Below, in pieces: positions 16,491 through 24,078 of a stretch of 64,000 bases of DNA. Source of the stretch: an uncultured Fretibacterium sp. (lineage in GTDB: Bacteria; Synergistota; Synergistia; Synergistales; Aminobacteriaceae). The stretch lies in contig CAMVMK010000001.1 in the NCBI GenBank assembly GCA_947168585.1, positions 1 through 64,000 of the forward strand, written 5' to 3'. The notes under the pieces were generated by a model. It worked only from the letters and a program-made list of their open reading frames with translations. It made no database searches and was not told the DNA's origin. Both the position numbers and the translations under genes were made by a program. Positions within the stretch are counted from its first letter, which is position 1; each line of letters begins with the position of its first letter.

Positions 16491-16619
16491 AGAACTTTGA
16501 GCAAATAATATGAGCGTAATTTTTTTATAAATCAAATAGGGTACAAAATTAAATGCCATTCAGACATTTAATCCCTCTCTACAACCCCTATTTTACCATA
16601 AAATTCACATCAAAGTTCT
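16491..16619. ncRNA. Long nested imperfect palindrome, candidate structured RNA or miniature element
   Basis: Three nested inverted pairs share one centre: AGAACTTTGA (16491-16500) with TCAAAGTTCT (16610-16619); AAATAGGG (16534-16541) with CCCTATTT (16586-16593); ATTAAATG (16548-16555) with CATTTAAT (16565-16572). The gap between rubrerythrin and znuA holds no gene. The result is a about 130-nt rod with internal loops on either strand. Options are a 6S-like RNA, a MITE-like element or a decayed tracrRNA/CRISPR remnant; none is proven. Confidence 0.4.
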
Positions 16620-16636
16620 TTCATTATTTTATTTGC

Positions 16637-16642
16637 TATAAT
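16637..16642 (+). promoter_or_regulatory. Putative -10 box for znuA
   Basis: TATAAT, 37 bp before the znuA ATG; a clear -35 box is not seen. No convincing Zur palindrome was recognised. Confidence 0.35.
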
Positions 16643-16679
16643 TTACGAAATTTTTTAAGAGGTATTTAATAATCATAAA

Positions 16680-17618
16680 ATGAAAAAAATTTTTTCCGTT
16701 TTAATCATTGCCGCGTTATTGTCCGGCGTTATTGCCGCTAAATCTGAAGCTAAAAATTTAAGCGTTGTCGCTACGATTTTCCCGATTTATGACTGGGTTC
16801 GCGAAATTGCAGGCGAAAAAGCTGATTTAACTTTACTGCTCGATAACGGCGTAGATTTACACAGCTATCAGCCTACAGTTGATGACATGGTAAAAATTTC
16901 AACCTGCGATATTTTTATTTATGTCGGCGGAGAGTCTGATGAATGGGTCGAAAACGCTCTTAAAAACAGCACAAATAAAAATCAAATTGCCGTGAATTTA
17001 CTCGATTTATTAGGCTCTTCTGTAAAACATGAAGAAATTGTTGAAGGTATGCAGCACGAACATGAACATGAACACGAAGCAGAACTTGACGAGCATGTCT
17101 GGCTGTCGCTTAGAAACGCTATGAAAATCTGCGAAAAAATCTCCGAAATTCTTTCAAGCGTTGCTCCGGAAAATCAAGAAATTTATTCGCTCAACACTCA
17201 AATTTATCTCGAAAAATTAGCGCGTCTCGATGAAGAATATAAATCCGTCATCGAAAAAGCTGAACGCAAAGTCTTTTTGTTCGGCGACAGATTTCCTTTC
17301 CGTTACCTCGCTGACGATTACGGCTTGAAATATTACGCGGCCTTTTCGGGCTGTTCGGCTGAAACTGAAGCAAGTTTTGAAACCGTGATTTTTTTAGCAA
17401 AAAAAACTGATGAACTTAATCTGCCCTGCGTCCTCACGATTGAAAATCCGAAACACAAAATCGCTCAGACTATCGTAAACAGCACAGGAGAAAAAAATCA
17501 GCGCGTTCTCTCGTTAAATTCCATGCAGTCAGCAACATTGAACGATGTTAAAAACGGCGAAAATTATCTTTCAATAATGAAAAAAAATCTCGAAACTTTG
17601 AAAATTGCATTAAATTAA
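16680..17618 (+). CDS. znuA: Zinc (metal) ABC transporter substrate-binding protein, ZnuA/AdcA type
   Basis: Cluster A-I periplasmic binding protein for Zn(II) or Mn(II). Signal peptide MKKIFSVLIIAALLSGVIAA. It has the family opening SVVATIFPIYDWVREIAG, a metal-ligand His in LHSYQPTVDD, and a His/Glu-rich loop (HEHEHEHE, about residues 126-133) just before DEHVWLS. The His-rich loop favours zinc. No lipobox Cys, so it is soluble in the periplasm of a diderm. It is the first gene of the znu operon; znuC starts 14 bp downstream behind AAGGAG. Confidence 0.93.
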   Translation: MKKIFSVLIIAALLSGVIAAKSEAKNLSVVATIFPIYDWVREIAGEKADLTLLLDNGVDLHSYQPTVDDMVKISTCDIFIYVGGESDEWVENALKNSTNKNQIAVNLLDLLGSSVKHEEIVEGMQHEHEHEHEAELDEHVWLSLRNAMKICEKISEILSSVAPENQEIYSLNTQIYLEKLARLDEEYKSVIEKAERKVFLFGDRFPFRYLADDYGLKYYAAFSGCSAETEASFETVIFLAKKTDELNLPCVLTIENPKHKIAQTIVNSTGEKNQRVLSLNSMQSATLNDVKNGENYLSIMKKNLETLKIALN

Positions 17619-17632
17619 GGAGCAAAAATAAA

Positions 17633-18301
17633 ATGCCGCAGATCGAATGTCATGATTTATCGCTTGGATACGGCTCAAAAGTTGTAATTAGCGGCCTGAA
17701 TTTTGAAGTCAACAAGGGCGATTATCTCTGCATAGTCGGGGAAAACGGCTCAGGAAAAACTACGCTCATGAAAACTATTTTGGGGCTTCAGGCTCCTTTG
17801 GGCGGCGTTATAAAATTCGGCGAAAATCTTACTGCTAAAGATGTCGGCTACCTGCCTCAACAAACGGATTTTCAAAAAGATTTTCCGGCTTCAGTCTGGG
17901 AAGTAGTTTTATCAGGCTGTCAAGGGCGTTGCGGTCTGCGGCCTTTTTATAATAAAAAAGAAAAATTAACTGCCCTTCAAGCTATCCAAAAAATGAAAAT
18001 CGAGGAAATTTCTTCGCGTTGTTACCGCGAACTTTCAGGAGGACAACAGCAAAGAGTTTTATTAGCAAGGGCTTTGTGTGCCGCTGAAAAAATAATTTTT
18101 CTTGATGAGCCTGTTTCAGGTCTTGACCCTCAGGCAAGCGAAGATATGTACAAATTAATCAACGAATTAAATCAAGCCGGTACAACAATTATAATGATCT
18201 CGCATGACGTTGATGCGGCTTTGAAATACTCAAACAGTATTTTGAAAATAAGCAGGCCGCTTTTTTACGGAACAACAGAAGATTACAAAAAACAATGCTA
18301 A
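17633..18301 (+). CDS. znuC: Zinc ABC transporter ATP-binding protein
   Basis: 222 aa ABC ATPase. Walker A GENGSGKTT (residues 36-44), Q-loop YLPQQT, signature LSGGQQQRVLLARAL, Walker B IIFLDEP, and the switch His in MISHDVD are all intact. It matches the ZnuC/AdcC group in length and context, being placed after znuA. The permease gene znuB comes only after a two-gene toxin-antitoxin insertion. It couples ATP hydrolysis to metal import at the inner membrane. Confidence 0.93.
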   Translation: MPQIECHDLSLGYGSKVVISGLNFEVNKGDYLCIVGENGSGKTTLMKTILGLQAPLGGVIKFGENLTAKDVGYLPQQTDFQKDFPASVWEVVLSGCQGRCGLRPFYNKKEKLTALQAIQKMKIEEISSRCYRELSGGQQQRVLLARALCAAEKIIFLDEPVSGLDPQASEDMYKLINELNQAGTTIIMISHDVDAALKYSNSILKISRPLFYGTTEDYKKQC

Positions 18302-18332
18302 AATTTACAAAAATTAATAAGGAGTGATTTTT

Positions 18333-18521
18333 ATGGCATTTTCATTAGAACCGTCAAGCAAAAAAATTATGAAACGAAAACCCGCGTGGCTTCAACCTCA
18401 CGGCAAAAAACGCGAGACCCGCGCTGAATACTTGAAAAAGTTAATGGAGTTGAACGGCTCGATAACTGACGAAACTTTTATAAGACAGCCGCAAGTTATG
18501 ACACTCGAAAATAATATTTAG
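18333..18521 (+). CDS. Putative antitoxin partner of the PIN toxin (VapB-like position)
   Basis: 62 aa, basic N-terminal half with KKIMKRKPAWLQPHGKK, then a short helix EYLKKLMELNGS. No AbrB or ribbon-helix-helix motif is clear, so the family is not recognised. The call rests on its size and its place 7 bp upstream of a PIN toxin. The ATG at 18333 has AAGGAGTG at a good distance; a GTG at 18324 overlaps that site and is less likely. It lies inside the zinc uptake operon. Confidence 0.6.
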   Translation: MAFSLEPSSKKIMKRKPAWLQPHGKKRETRAEYLKKLMELNGSITDETFIRQPQVMTLENNI

Positions 18522-18528
18522 CAGCGTT

Positions 18529-18924
18529 ATGAATTATTTTCTTGATACAAATATTTGCGTTGATTTCTTTCGCAATAAAAACGCGTTGTTGACGCATAAA
18601 ATTTTTTATTACTCCAATAACGTTAAAATTCCTGCGATTGTTGCTGCTGAACTTCTGCATGGAGCTAATAAAAGCCGTGAGAGATACAAAAGTCTTACTC
18701 AAGTGGAAGATTTTTTATCCCAATTTCAAATTATTTCGTTTGGACTTTCAGCAGCTAAAATTTACGGCGAAATTAAAGCGAAACTTGAAGCTGAAGGCAA
18801 TATTATAGGCCCGAATGATTTATTAATAGCGGCAACAGCTTTATCGCGCAACGGAATTTTAGTAACAAATAATACCCGCGAATTTTCAAGAATTGACGGC
18901 CTTTTGCTCGAAGATTGGACATAA
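18529..18924 (+). CDS. vapC: PIN-domain toxin, VapC family
   Basis: 131 aa ribonuclease toxin of the VapC/FitB type. Acidic catalytic residues fit the family: D6 in FLDTNICVDFF, E41 in VAAELLHGA and D97 in GPNDLLIAATAL, with N115 in VTNNTREFSRI. VapC proteins cut tRNA or rRNA and are neutralised by the upstream partner. It sits between znuC and znuB on the same strand, 21 bp before znuB, so it must share the znu transcript unless an internal promoter exists. Confidence 0.88.
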   Translation: MNYFLDTNICVDFFRNKNALLTHKIFYYSNNVKIPAIVAAELLHGANKSRERYKSLTQVEDFLSQFQIISFGLSAAKIYGEIKAKLEAEGNIIGPNDLLIAATALSRNGILVTNNTREFSRIDGLLLEDWT

Positions 18925-18945
18925 AAAAGCAATTAGGAGTTACAA

Positions 18946-19785
18946 ATGAATGAATTAATTGAAAAAATTTTGTTATATTGGCAGTTTCCATTCGTGCAAA
19001 ACGCTTTAATAGTCGGCGTTTTAATTTCGCTTTGCTCGTCATTGCTCGGCGTTACATTGGTATTAAAACGTTTTTCTTTCATCGGAGACGGGCTTTCTCA
19101 CGTAGCTTTCGGGGCTATGGCTCTGGCGGCTGTGTTCAATATTACTAACGATATGCCCGTAATACTCGTGATTACAGTAATTTGCGCCGTTTTGTTATTA
19201 AAAACAGGCAAAAATACAACTATAAAAGGCGATGCCGCAGTTGCAATGCTGTCAGTAAGTTCTTTAGCTGTCGGATATTTATTAATGAATATTTTTTCAA
19301 CGTCTTCAAATTTATCCGGCGATGTCTGCAGTACTTTGTTCGGCTCTACGTCTATATTAACTTTAACTCAAAATGAAGTTTATATCAGTATAATTTTATC
19401 ATTTACAGTCGCGGCTATGTTTGTATTTTTTTATAATAAGATTTTCGCTATAACTTTCGATGAAGATTTTGCACGCGCTACAGGAATTAAAGCAGGTGCA
19501 TATAATTTACTAATTGCAATTATCGTAGCTGTCGTTATAGTTTTGGCTATGAAGCTTGCAGGCTCGCTTTTAATTTCAGCGTTGATTATTTTTCCGGCCT
19601 TGTCAGCAATGAGAGTTTTTAAGAGTTTCAAGGCCGTTACTATCTGTTCGGCTGTAATTTCAATTTTATGCGCGTTTTTGGGAATGATAATTTCGATACT
19701 TGCCGGAACTCCTGTCGGCGCAACGATTGTAGCCGCAGATATGTTGATTTTTACTATATTTTTTATAATTGGAAAGGCATTTTAA
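18946..19785 (+). CDS. znuB: Zinc ABC transporter permease
   Basis: ABC-3 family inner-membrane permease, 279 aa with about eight hydrophobic segments. Characteristic stretches include the N-terminal GVLISLCSSLLGVTLVLKRFSFIGDGLSHVAFG and the late AMKLAGSLLISALIIFPALSAMR coupling region. Start ATG with TTAGGAG upstream. It is separated from znuC by vapBC, an interruption that leaves the permease intact. The next gene begins 1 bp after its stop. Confidence 0.93.
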   Translation: MNELIEKILLYWQFPFVQNALIVGVLISLCSSLLGVTLVLKRFSFIGDGLSHVAFGAMALAAVFNITNDMPVILVITVICAVLLLKTGKNTTIKGDAAVAMLSVSSLAVGYLLMNIFSTSSNLSGDVCSTLFGSTSILTLTQNEVYISIILSFTVAAMFVFFYNKIFAITFDEDFARATGIKAGAYNLLIAIIVAVVIVLAMKLAGSLLISALIIFPALSAMRVFKSFKAVTICSAVISILCAFLGMIISILAGTPVGATIVAADMLIFTIFFIIGKAF

Positions 19786-19786
19786 T

Positions 19787-20194
19787 ATGAAAAAATTTTT
19801 TGTATCAATAATAATTTTATTAATATTTTCGTCAGCTTCGTTCAGTGCTCAAAAAATCGATTTAGATTTAACTAAATTAAATACAATGATGCAATATTCA
19901 ACGCTTTTTAATATTATGACAAAGCCCGATGATTACACGGGTAAAATCATAAAAATTAACGGCCTTTTCGACTCCGCTAAAGACCCCGACACAGGCATTA
20001 ACTATTTTGCTGTAGTCGTTATGGACGCTTCGGCCTGCTGTGCCAGCGGCTTGGATTTTGAACTTAAAAATAATTACCAATATCCAAAAGATTATCCGGA
20101 AATAGGCGCAAAAATTACTGTAGTCGGTAAATTTGAACGCTATACTGAGGGCGAAGACATTTATTATCACTTGACTGAAGCTGATTTATTATGA
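19787..20194 (+). CDS. Exported OB-like protein with a CC motif, zinc-operon associated
   Basis: 135 aa. A signal peptide (MKKFFVSIIILLIFSSASFS) precedes a small beta-rich domain with DDYTGKIIKINGLFD, an ASACCASGLDFEL segment and IGAKITVVGKFERYTEG. The spacing resembles an OB fold in which a double Cys might bind metal. I do not recognise a named family. The ATG at 19787, directly after the znuB stop, is preferred to the TTG at 19769. It overlaps the next gene by ATGA, so it is coupled to both zinc import and the RND pump. A periplasmic zinc-handling role is an inference. Confidence 0.7.
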   Translation: MKKFFVSIIILLIFSSASFSAQKIDLDLTKLNTMMQYSTLFNIMTKPDDYTGKIIKINGLFDSAKDPDTGINYFAVVVMDASACCASGLDFELKNNYQYPKDYPEIGAKITVVGKFERYTEGEDIYYHLTEADLL

Positions 20195-20967
20195 AATATA
20201 TAAAATTTTTTGCGCTTTTAATTATTGTATTTAACTGCAAAATTGCAAATGCCTTTGAATATATCGGCAGTGCTCAGGCGGTAAAAAGCGTTCAGATACG
20301 TTCGGAACTTAACGCGAAAATAACAAAAATTCATTTTAACGAGGGAAGTTTTGTAAATAAATCTGAAAATCTTTTTACTCTCGATACGGCAGAATTTCAA
20401 GCTGAAGTTTCACTCAAAAAAGCTCAGCTGGCACTAACAAGGGCTAAATTAGAGGGTGCTTCAAAATATTTTTCAAGAGTCCGGGCTACAGGCACGCGGG
20501 CTATTTCGGCTTCAAATTTAGATACTGCTGAAAGTGAAATGAAGCAGGCTAAGGCGGCTGTAGACGAAGCTAAAGCAAATTTGAAAATTGCTGAAATACA
20601 ACTTGACCGCACTAAAATTACTGCACCGTTTGACGGTAAAATCGGAAAAATAAATTTTCATGAGGGAAGTTATGTCAGTCCTGAAAACATTTTATGCGAA
20701 ATAGTTTCGACTAATCCCATAAGAATTTTATTTGCAATGCCGGACAAAGATTATTTAGTATTTAAGAACAGCAATAAAAACTATAAATATGAATTAATCT
20801 TAGCTGACGGCTCGATTTTTTCAGGAAATATCGAAAAAGATTTTGAAGATAACGTTATGAGTTCTGAAACAGGCTCAATTAACATATGGCTTAAAATTAA
20901 CAACGATAAAAATATTTTGATACCGGGCGCGTTAGTCCGTGTGAGAATTTTAGAAAATGTCCGCTAA
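20191..20967 (+). CDS. RND efflux periplasmic adaptor (membrane fusion protein)
   Basis: 258 aa HlyD/AcrA-type adaptor. Signal peptide-like N-terminus, then a split biotinyl-lipoyl domain (QIRSELNAKITKIHFNEGSFVNKSENLF and APFDGKIGKINFHEGSYVSP). An alpha-hairpin coiled coil (about residues 70-135) and a beta-barrel follow. It is short for the family, with a minimal membrane-proximal domain. It links the inner-membrane pump to an outer-membrane channel. The start overlaps the preceding gene (ATGA) and its end overlaps the pump gene by 11 bp. Confidence 0.9.
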   Translation: MKYIKFFALLIIVFNCKIANAFEYIGSAQAVKSVQIRSELNAKITKIHFNEGSFVNKSENLFTLDTAEFQAEVSLKKAQLALTRAKLEGASKYFSRVRATGTRAISASNLDTAESEMKQAKAAVDEAKANLKIAEIQLDRTKITAPFDGKIGKINFHEGSYVSPENILCEIVSTNPIRILFAMPDKDYLVFKNSNKNYKYELILADGSIFSGNIEKDFEDNVMSSETGSINIWLKINNDKNILIPGALVRVRILENVR

Positions 20968-23900
20968 TTTTTTTATAAAAAGACCGCGTTTTGCTGTCGT
21001 AATTTCTTTGTTTTTACTCATTGCAGGAAGTATCTGCGCTTATTCTTTATCAATAAGACAATACCCGGAAGTTGCTCCGACACAAATTAATATTTCGACA
21101 TCTTACGCCGGTGCTGACGCTGAAACTATAGCTAAAACCGTTGCTATGCCTATTGAAGAAGCTGTAAACGGCGTTAGTGATATGCTGTATATGACTTCAA
21201 GCGCAAATAATAAAGGCTATTACGACCTCACTGTAACTTTTGAGATAGGCACTGATCCGGATATGGCACTGGTAAGAGTTCAGAATAAAATTCAGGAAGC
21301 TATGTCCTTACTGCCAAAAGAAGTTTTAGATGAGGGTATTCACGTTGCATCTACTTTTTCAAATCTTTTGGGATTTATAGCTTTAACCTCGCCAAATTCT
21401 ACACGCAACGAATTATTTTTGAGCAATTACGCAAATAACAACGTCAAAAATACTTTATCGCGTATAAAAGGTATGGGAAATGTGCAAGTTATCGGTGCGT
21501 CTTATGCCGTAAGAGTATGGCTCGATACTGAAAGATTATCATCGCTCGGCCTCAGTGCTTCCGATGTAATTACAGCTATAGAAGAACAAAATAAACAGGC
21601 CGCTTTGGGTTCAATAGGTGCAAGCCCGTCTAAAAATTCTAAAAATCATGAAGTTCTTTCGATCATTGCTAAAGGCAGACTTTCAGATGCAAGCGAATTT
21701 GAAAATATTACACTTAAAGATTCCGTAAAATTAAAAGATGTTGCACGTGTTGAACTCGGTGCTGATGATTACGTTATGAGTTCTTATTATAAAGGCAGTC
21801 CGGCATCAATAATTATTTTATCTGAGGGCGCAAATTCCAACGCAATAGATATTATAAATGCAACAAGACAAGCAATAGAAAATATAAAAAGTTCTCTGCC
21901 TGATGATGTCGACATAGTTTTATTTTATAATACTACGGATTTTGTAATAGCTTCGATAATCGAAATTTTTGAAACTTTAGTATTAACTTTTGTTTTAGTT
22001 GTATTAGTCTGCTATTTATTTTTGCAAAATTGGCGCGTTACTTTAGTTCCGGCCGCCGCAATCCCTGTATCAGTAATGGCCTCGTTTATCGGACTTGCAT
22101 TTTTAGGATACAGCATAAATATTTTTACTCTTTTTGCTCTCGTATTAGTAATAGGAACGGTTGTTGATGACTCTATCGTAGTTGTTGAAAGAGTTTTATA
22201 TTTAATGGAACACGGAATTAAAAATCCTGCCGAAGCTACAGAGCAGGCTATGAAAGACGTGGGAAGCTCATTAATAGCAACTACTTTGATATTTCTTGCA
22301 ATATTTGTACCTGTCGCATTTTTAGGCGGAATTACGGGACAGATTTACAAACAATTTGCTGTTACAATGTCCTTTGCTGTATCCTGTTCAACGCTTGTAG
22401 CTTTCACTTTGAGCCCTGCTATCTGCGCTCATTTGCTGACAAATATTGAGAAAAAAACTCGCGGGCCTTTAGCATGGTTTAATAAAATGCTTGAATTTAC
22501 TACTGAAAAATTTGCAAGGTTTTCTGTTTTGATTGCAAGAAGTTCGATTGTAATTTTTATCTGTTTCGCGGTTTTATGCGCGGCATCTTATTTTATAATG
22601 GACGCTATGCCGGTTTTATTTATTCCCGATGAAGATAACGGCGCAGTAATGGGGAGTGTAAAACTCTCTGATACAGCTTCTACAGTAAGTACTCATGAGG
22701 TTTTCAAAAAAATTATGCCGCAAATAAATTCTCTTGAGAGCGTGAAAACATACGCATCAGTTGAGGGCTTCAGTTTTCTTGACGGAGACGGAGAAAATAT
22801 CGGGCTTTTCATGTTAGTGCTTGATGATTTTGATAAAAGAGATTTATCTCAGGAAGAATTTATGGATAATGTTGACGAAATACTAACAAATTATTCACAG
22901 GACGCTGAGTTTACAGTTTTCTCACAGCCTGCGATCGCTGAACTTGCAATGACAAACGGCAAAGATTTAGTAATTCAATCACTAAACGAAGATGATCCTC
23001 AAAAATTAGACGCGATAACTAAAAATTTAGTACAAAAATTTGAAGAGCAGGAAGAAGTTATGTATGTTTCAAACTCATTCAACGCTGACACGGGACATAT
23101 TTTTATAGACTTCGACAGGCTCAAAGCTGACGCAATGGGAGTATCAATCGGCAATGTCTTTGATATTCTGCAGGCTTATTTCGGAACTTACTATGTTAAT
23201 GATATAAATATAGGAACACAAAGAGCCCGTGTAATTATCCAAAGCGATTGGAATTTCAGAGACACTCCTGACGCGCTTGGAAAAATTTATGTTCCTAATA
23301 AAAGCGGCCGGCAAGTTCCTTTAAGTTCGTTTGCAGAGGCAAAAAGAATTACAGCACCTAACAATTTAGAGAGATTTAATTTATATCCTTCGGCGAAAAT
23401 AAATATAATTTTTGACCCCGAATATTCAAGCGGCACAAGCATGAAAAAAATCATGAAAATTACTAAAGAAAATCTACCGGCCGGATATTCCTGCACATGG
23501 TCGGGGCAGGCTTATTTCGAGAATAAAAGCGAGGGAGAATTTTCACTCGTTTTTATTATGGCTGTTGTATTCGGATTTTTATTTTTAGTTGCTCAATATG
23601 AAAGCTGGAGCGCGCCTATCGCTGTAATGATGTCGCTTCCGTCAGCTGTTTTAGGGGCTTTAATCGGCCTCATAATAATGTATATACCAATCAGCATTTA
23701 CACACAGCTTGGAATGTTGCTGCTTGTCGGACTTGCAACGAAAAACGCAATTTTAATCGTAGAATTTGCAAAAGAACAAAGAGAAGTTCACGGGCTTTCA
23801 ATTCTTGACGCTGCTTTTACGGCATTCCGTGAGAGGTTCCGTTCGGTTTTGATGACTGCTTTCACCTGCATTTTAGGAGTTATGCCTATGCTTTTAGCTT

Positions 23901-24034
23901 CGGGAGCAGGAGCAGAGAGCAGAATACACGTTGGTACAGTGATGTTTTTCGGAATGTTGGCGGCTACAGTCTTCGGAGTGTTTTTAATACCCGGAATATT
24001 TGCAATGACAGCAAGACTTACCGAAAAAAAATAA
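20957..24034 (+). CDS. RND-family efflux transporter (AcrB/MexB-like)
   Basis: 1025 aa proton-driven inner-membrane pump. Layout: TM1 (about 12-30), a porter domain, TM2-6, a central loop, a second porter domain and TM7-12. Proton-relay Asp pair D404/D405 in GTVVDDSIVVVE (TM4). The opening FFIKRPRFAVVISLFLLIAGSICAYSL and the motif GGITGQIYKQFAVTMSFAV are typical of hydrophobe/amphiphile RND pumps. No outer-membrane TolC-like gene follows; a terminator does. Its presence implies an outer membrane. Position after znu genes hints at metal or envelope stress, but the substrate class looks like HAE rather than heavy-metal RND. Confidence 0.94.
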   Translation: MSANFFIKRPRFAVVISLFLLIAGSICAYSLSIRQYPEVAPTQINISTSYAGADAETIAKTVAMPIEEAVNGVSDMLYMTSSANNKGYYDLTVTFEIGTDPDMALVRVQNKIQEAMSLLPKEVLDEGIHVASTFSNLLGFIALTSPNSTRNELFLSNYANNNVKNTLSRIKGMGNVQVIGASYAVRVWLDTERLSSLGLSASDVITAIEEQNKQAALGSIGASPSKNSKNHEVLSIIAKGRLSDASEFENITLKDSVKLKDVARVELGADDYVMSSYYKGSPASIIILSEGANSNAIDIINATRQAIENIKSSLPDDVDIVLFYNTTDFVIASIIEIFETLVLTFVLVVLVCYLFLQNWRVTLVPAAAIPVSVMASFIGLAFLGYSINIFTLFALVLVIGTVVDDSIVVVERVLYLMEHGIKNPAEATEQAMKDVGSSLIATTLIFLAIFVPVAFLGGITGQIYKQFAVTMSFAVSCSTLVAFTLSPAICAHLLTNIEKKTRGPLAWFNKMLEFTTEKFARFSVLIARSSIVIFICFAVLCAASYFIMDAMPVLFIPDEDNGAVMGSVKLSDTASTVSTHEVFKKIMPQINSLESVKTYASVEGFSFLDGDGENIGLFMLVLDDFDKRDLSQEEFMDNVDEILTNYSQDAEFTVFSQPAIAELAMTNGKDLVIQSLNEDDPQKLDAITKNLVQKFEEQEEVMYVSNSFNADTGHIFIDFDRLKADAMGVSIGNVFDILQAYFGTYYVNDINIGTQRARVIIQSDWNFRDTPDALGKIYVPNKSGRQVPLSSFAEAKRITAPNNLERFNLYPSAKINIIFDPEYSSGTSMKKIMKITKENLPAGYSCTWSGQAYFENKSEGEFSLVFIMAVVFGFLFLVAQYESWSAPIAVMMSLPSAVLGALIGLIIMYIPISIYTQLGMLLLVGLATKNAILIVEFAKEQREVHGLSILDAAFTAFRERFRSVLMTAFTCILGVMPMLLASGAGAESRIHVGTVMFFGMLAATVFGVFLIPGIFAMTARLTEKK

Positions 24035-24040
24035 AATAAA

Positions 24041-24070
24041 AAACCTGCCTCAAACGACAGGTCTTTTATT
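24041..24070. terminator. Terminator between RND pump and chemoreceptor genes
   Basis: ACCTG and CAGGT pair around a 9-nt loop with flanking A6 and CTTTTATT; serves the convergent genes. Confidence 0.75.
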
Positions 24071-24078
24071 ATCCTTGA

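Noticed and set aside
16480-16640. Possible CRISPR array or tracrRNA
   Set aside because: Only two partly matching arms exist, no repeat-spacer series and no cas gene. Kept only as a structured-RNA/palindrome candidate.
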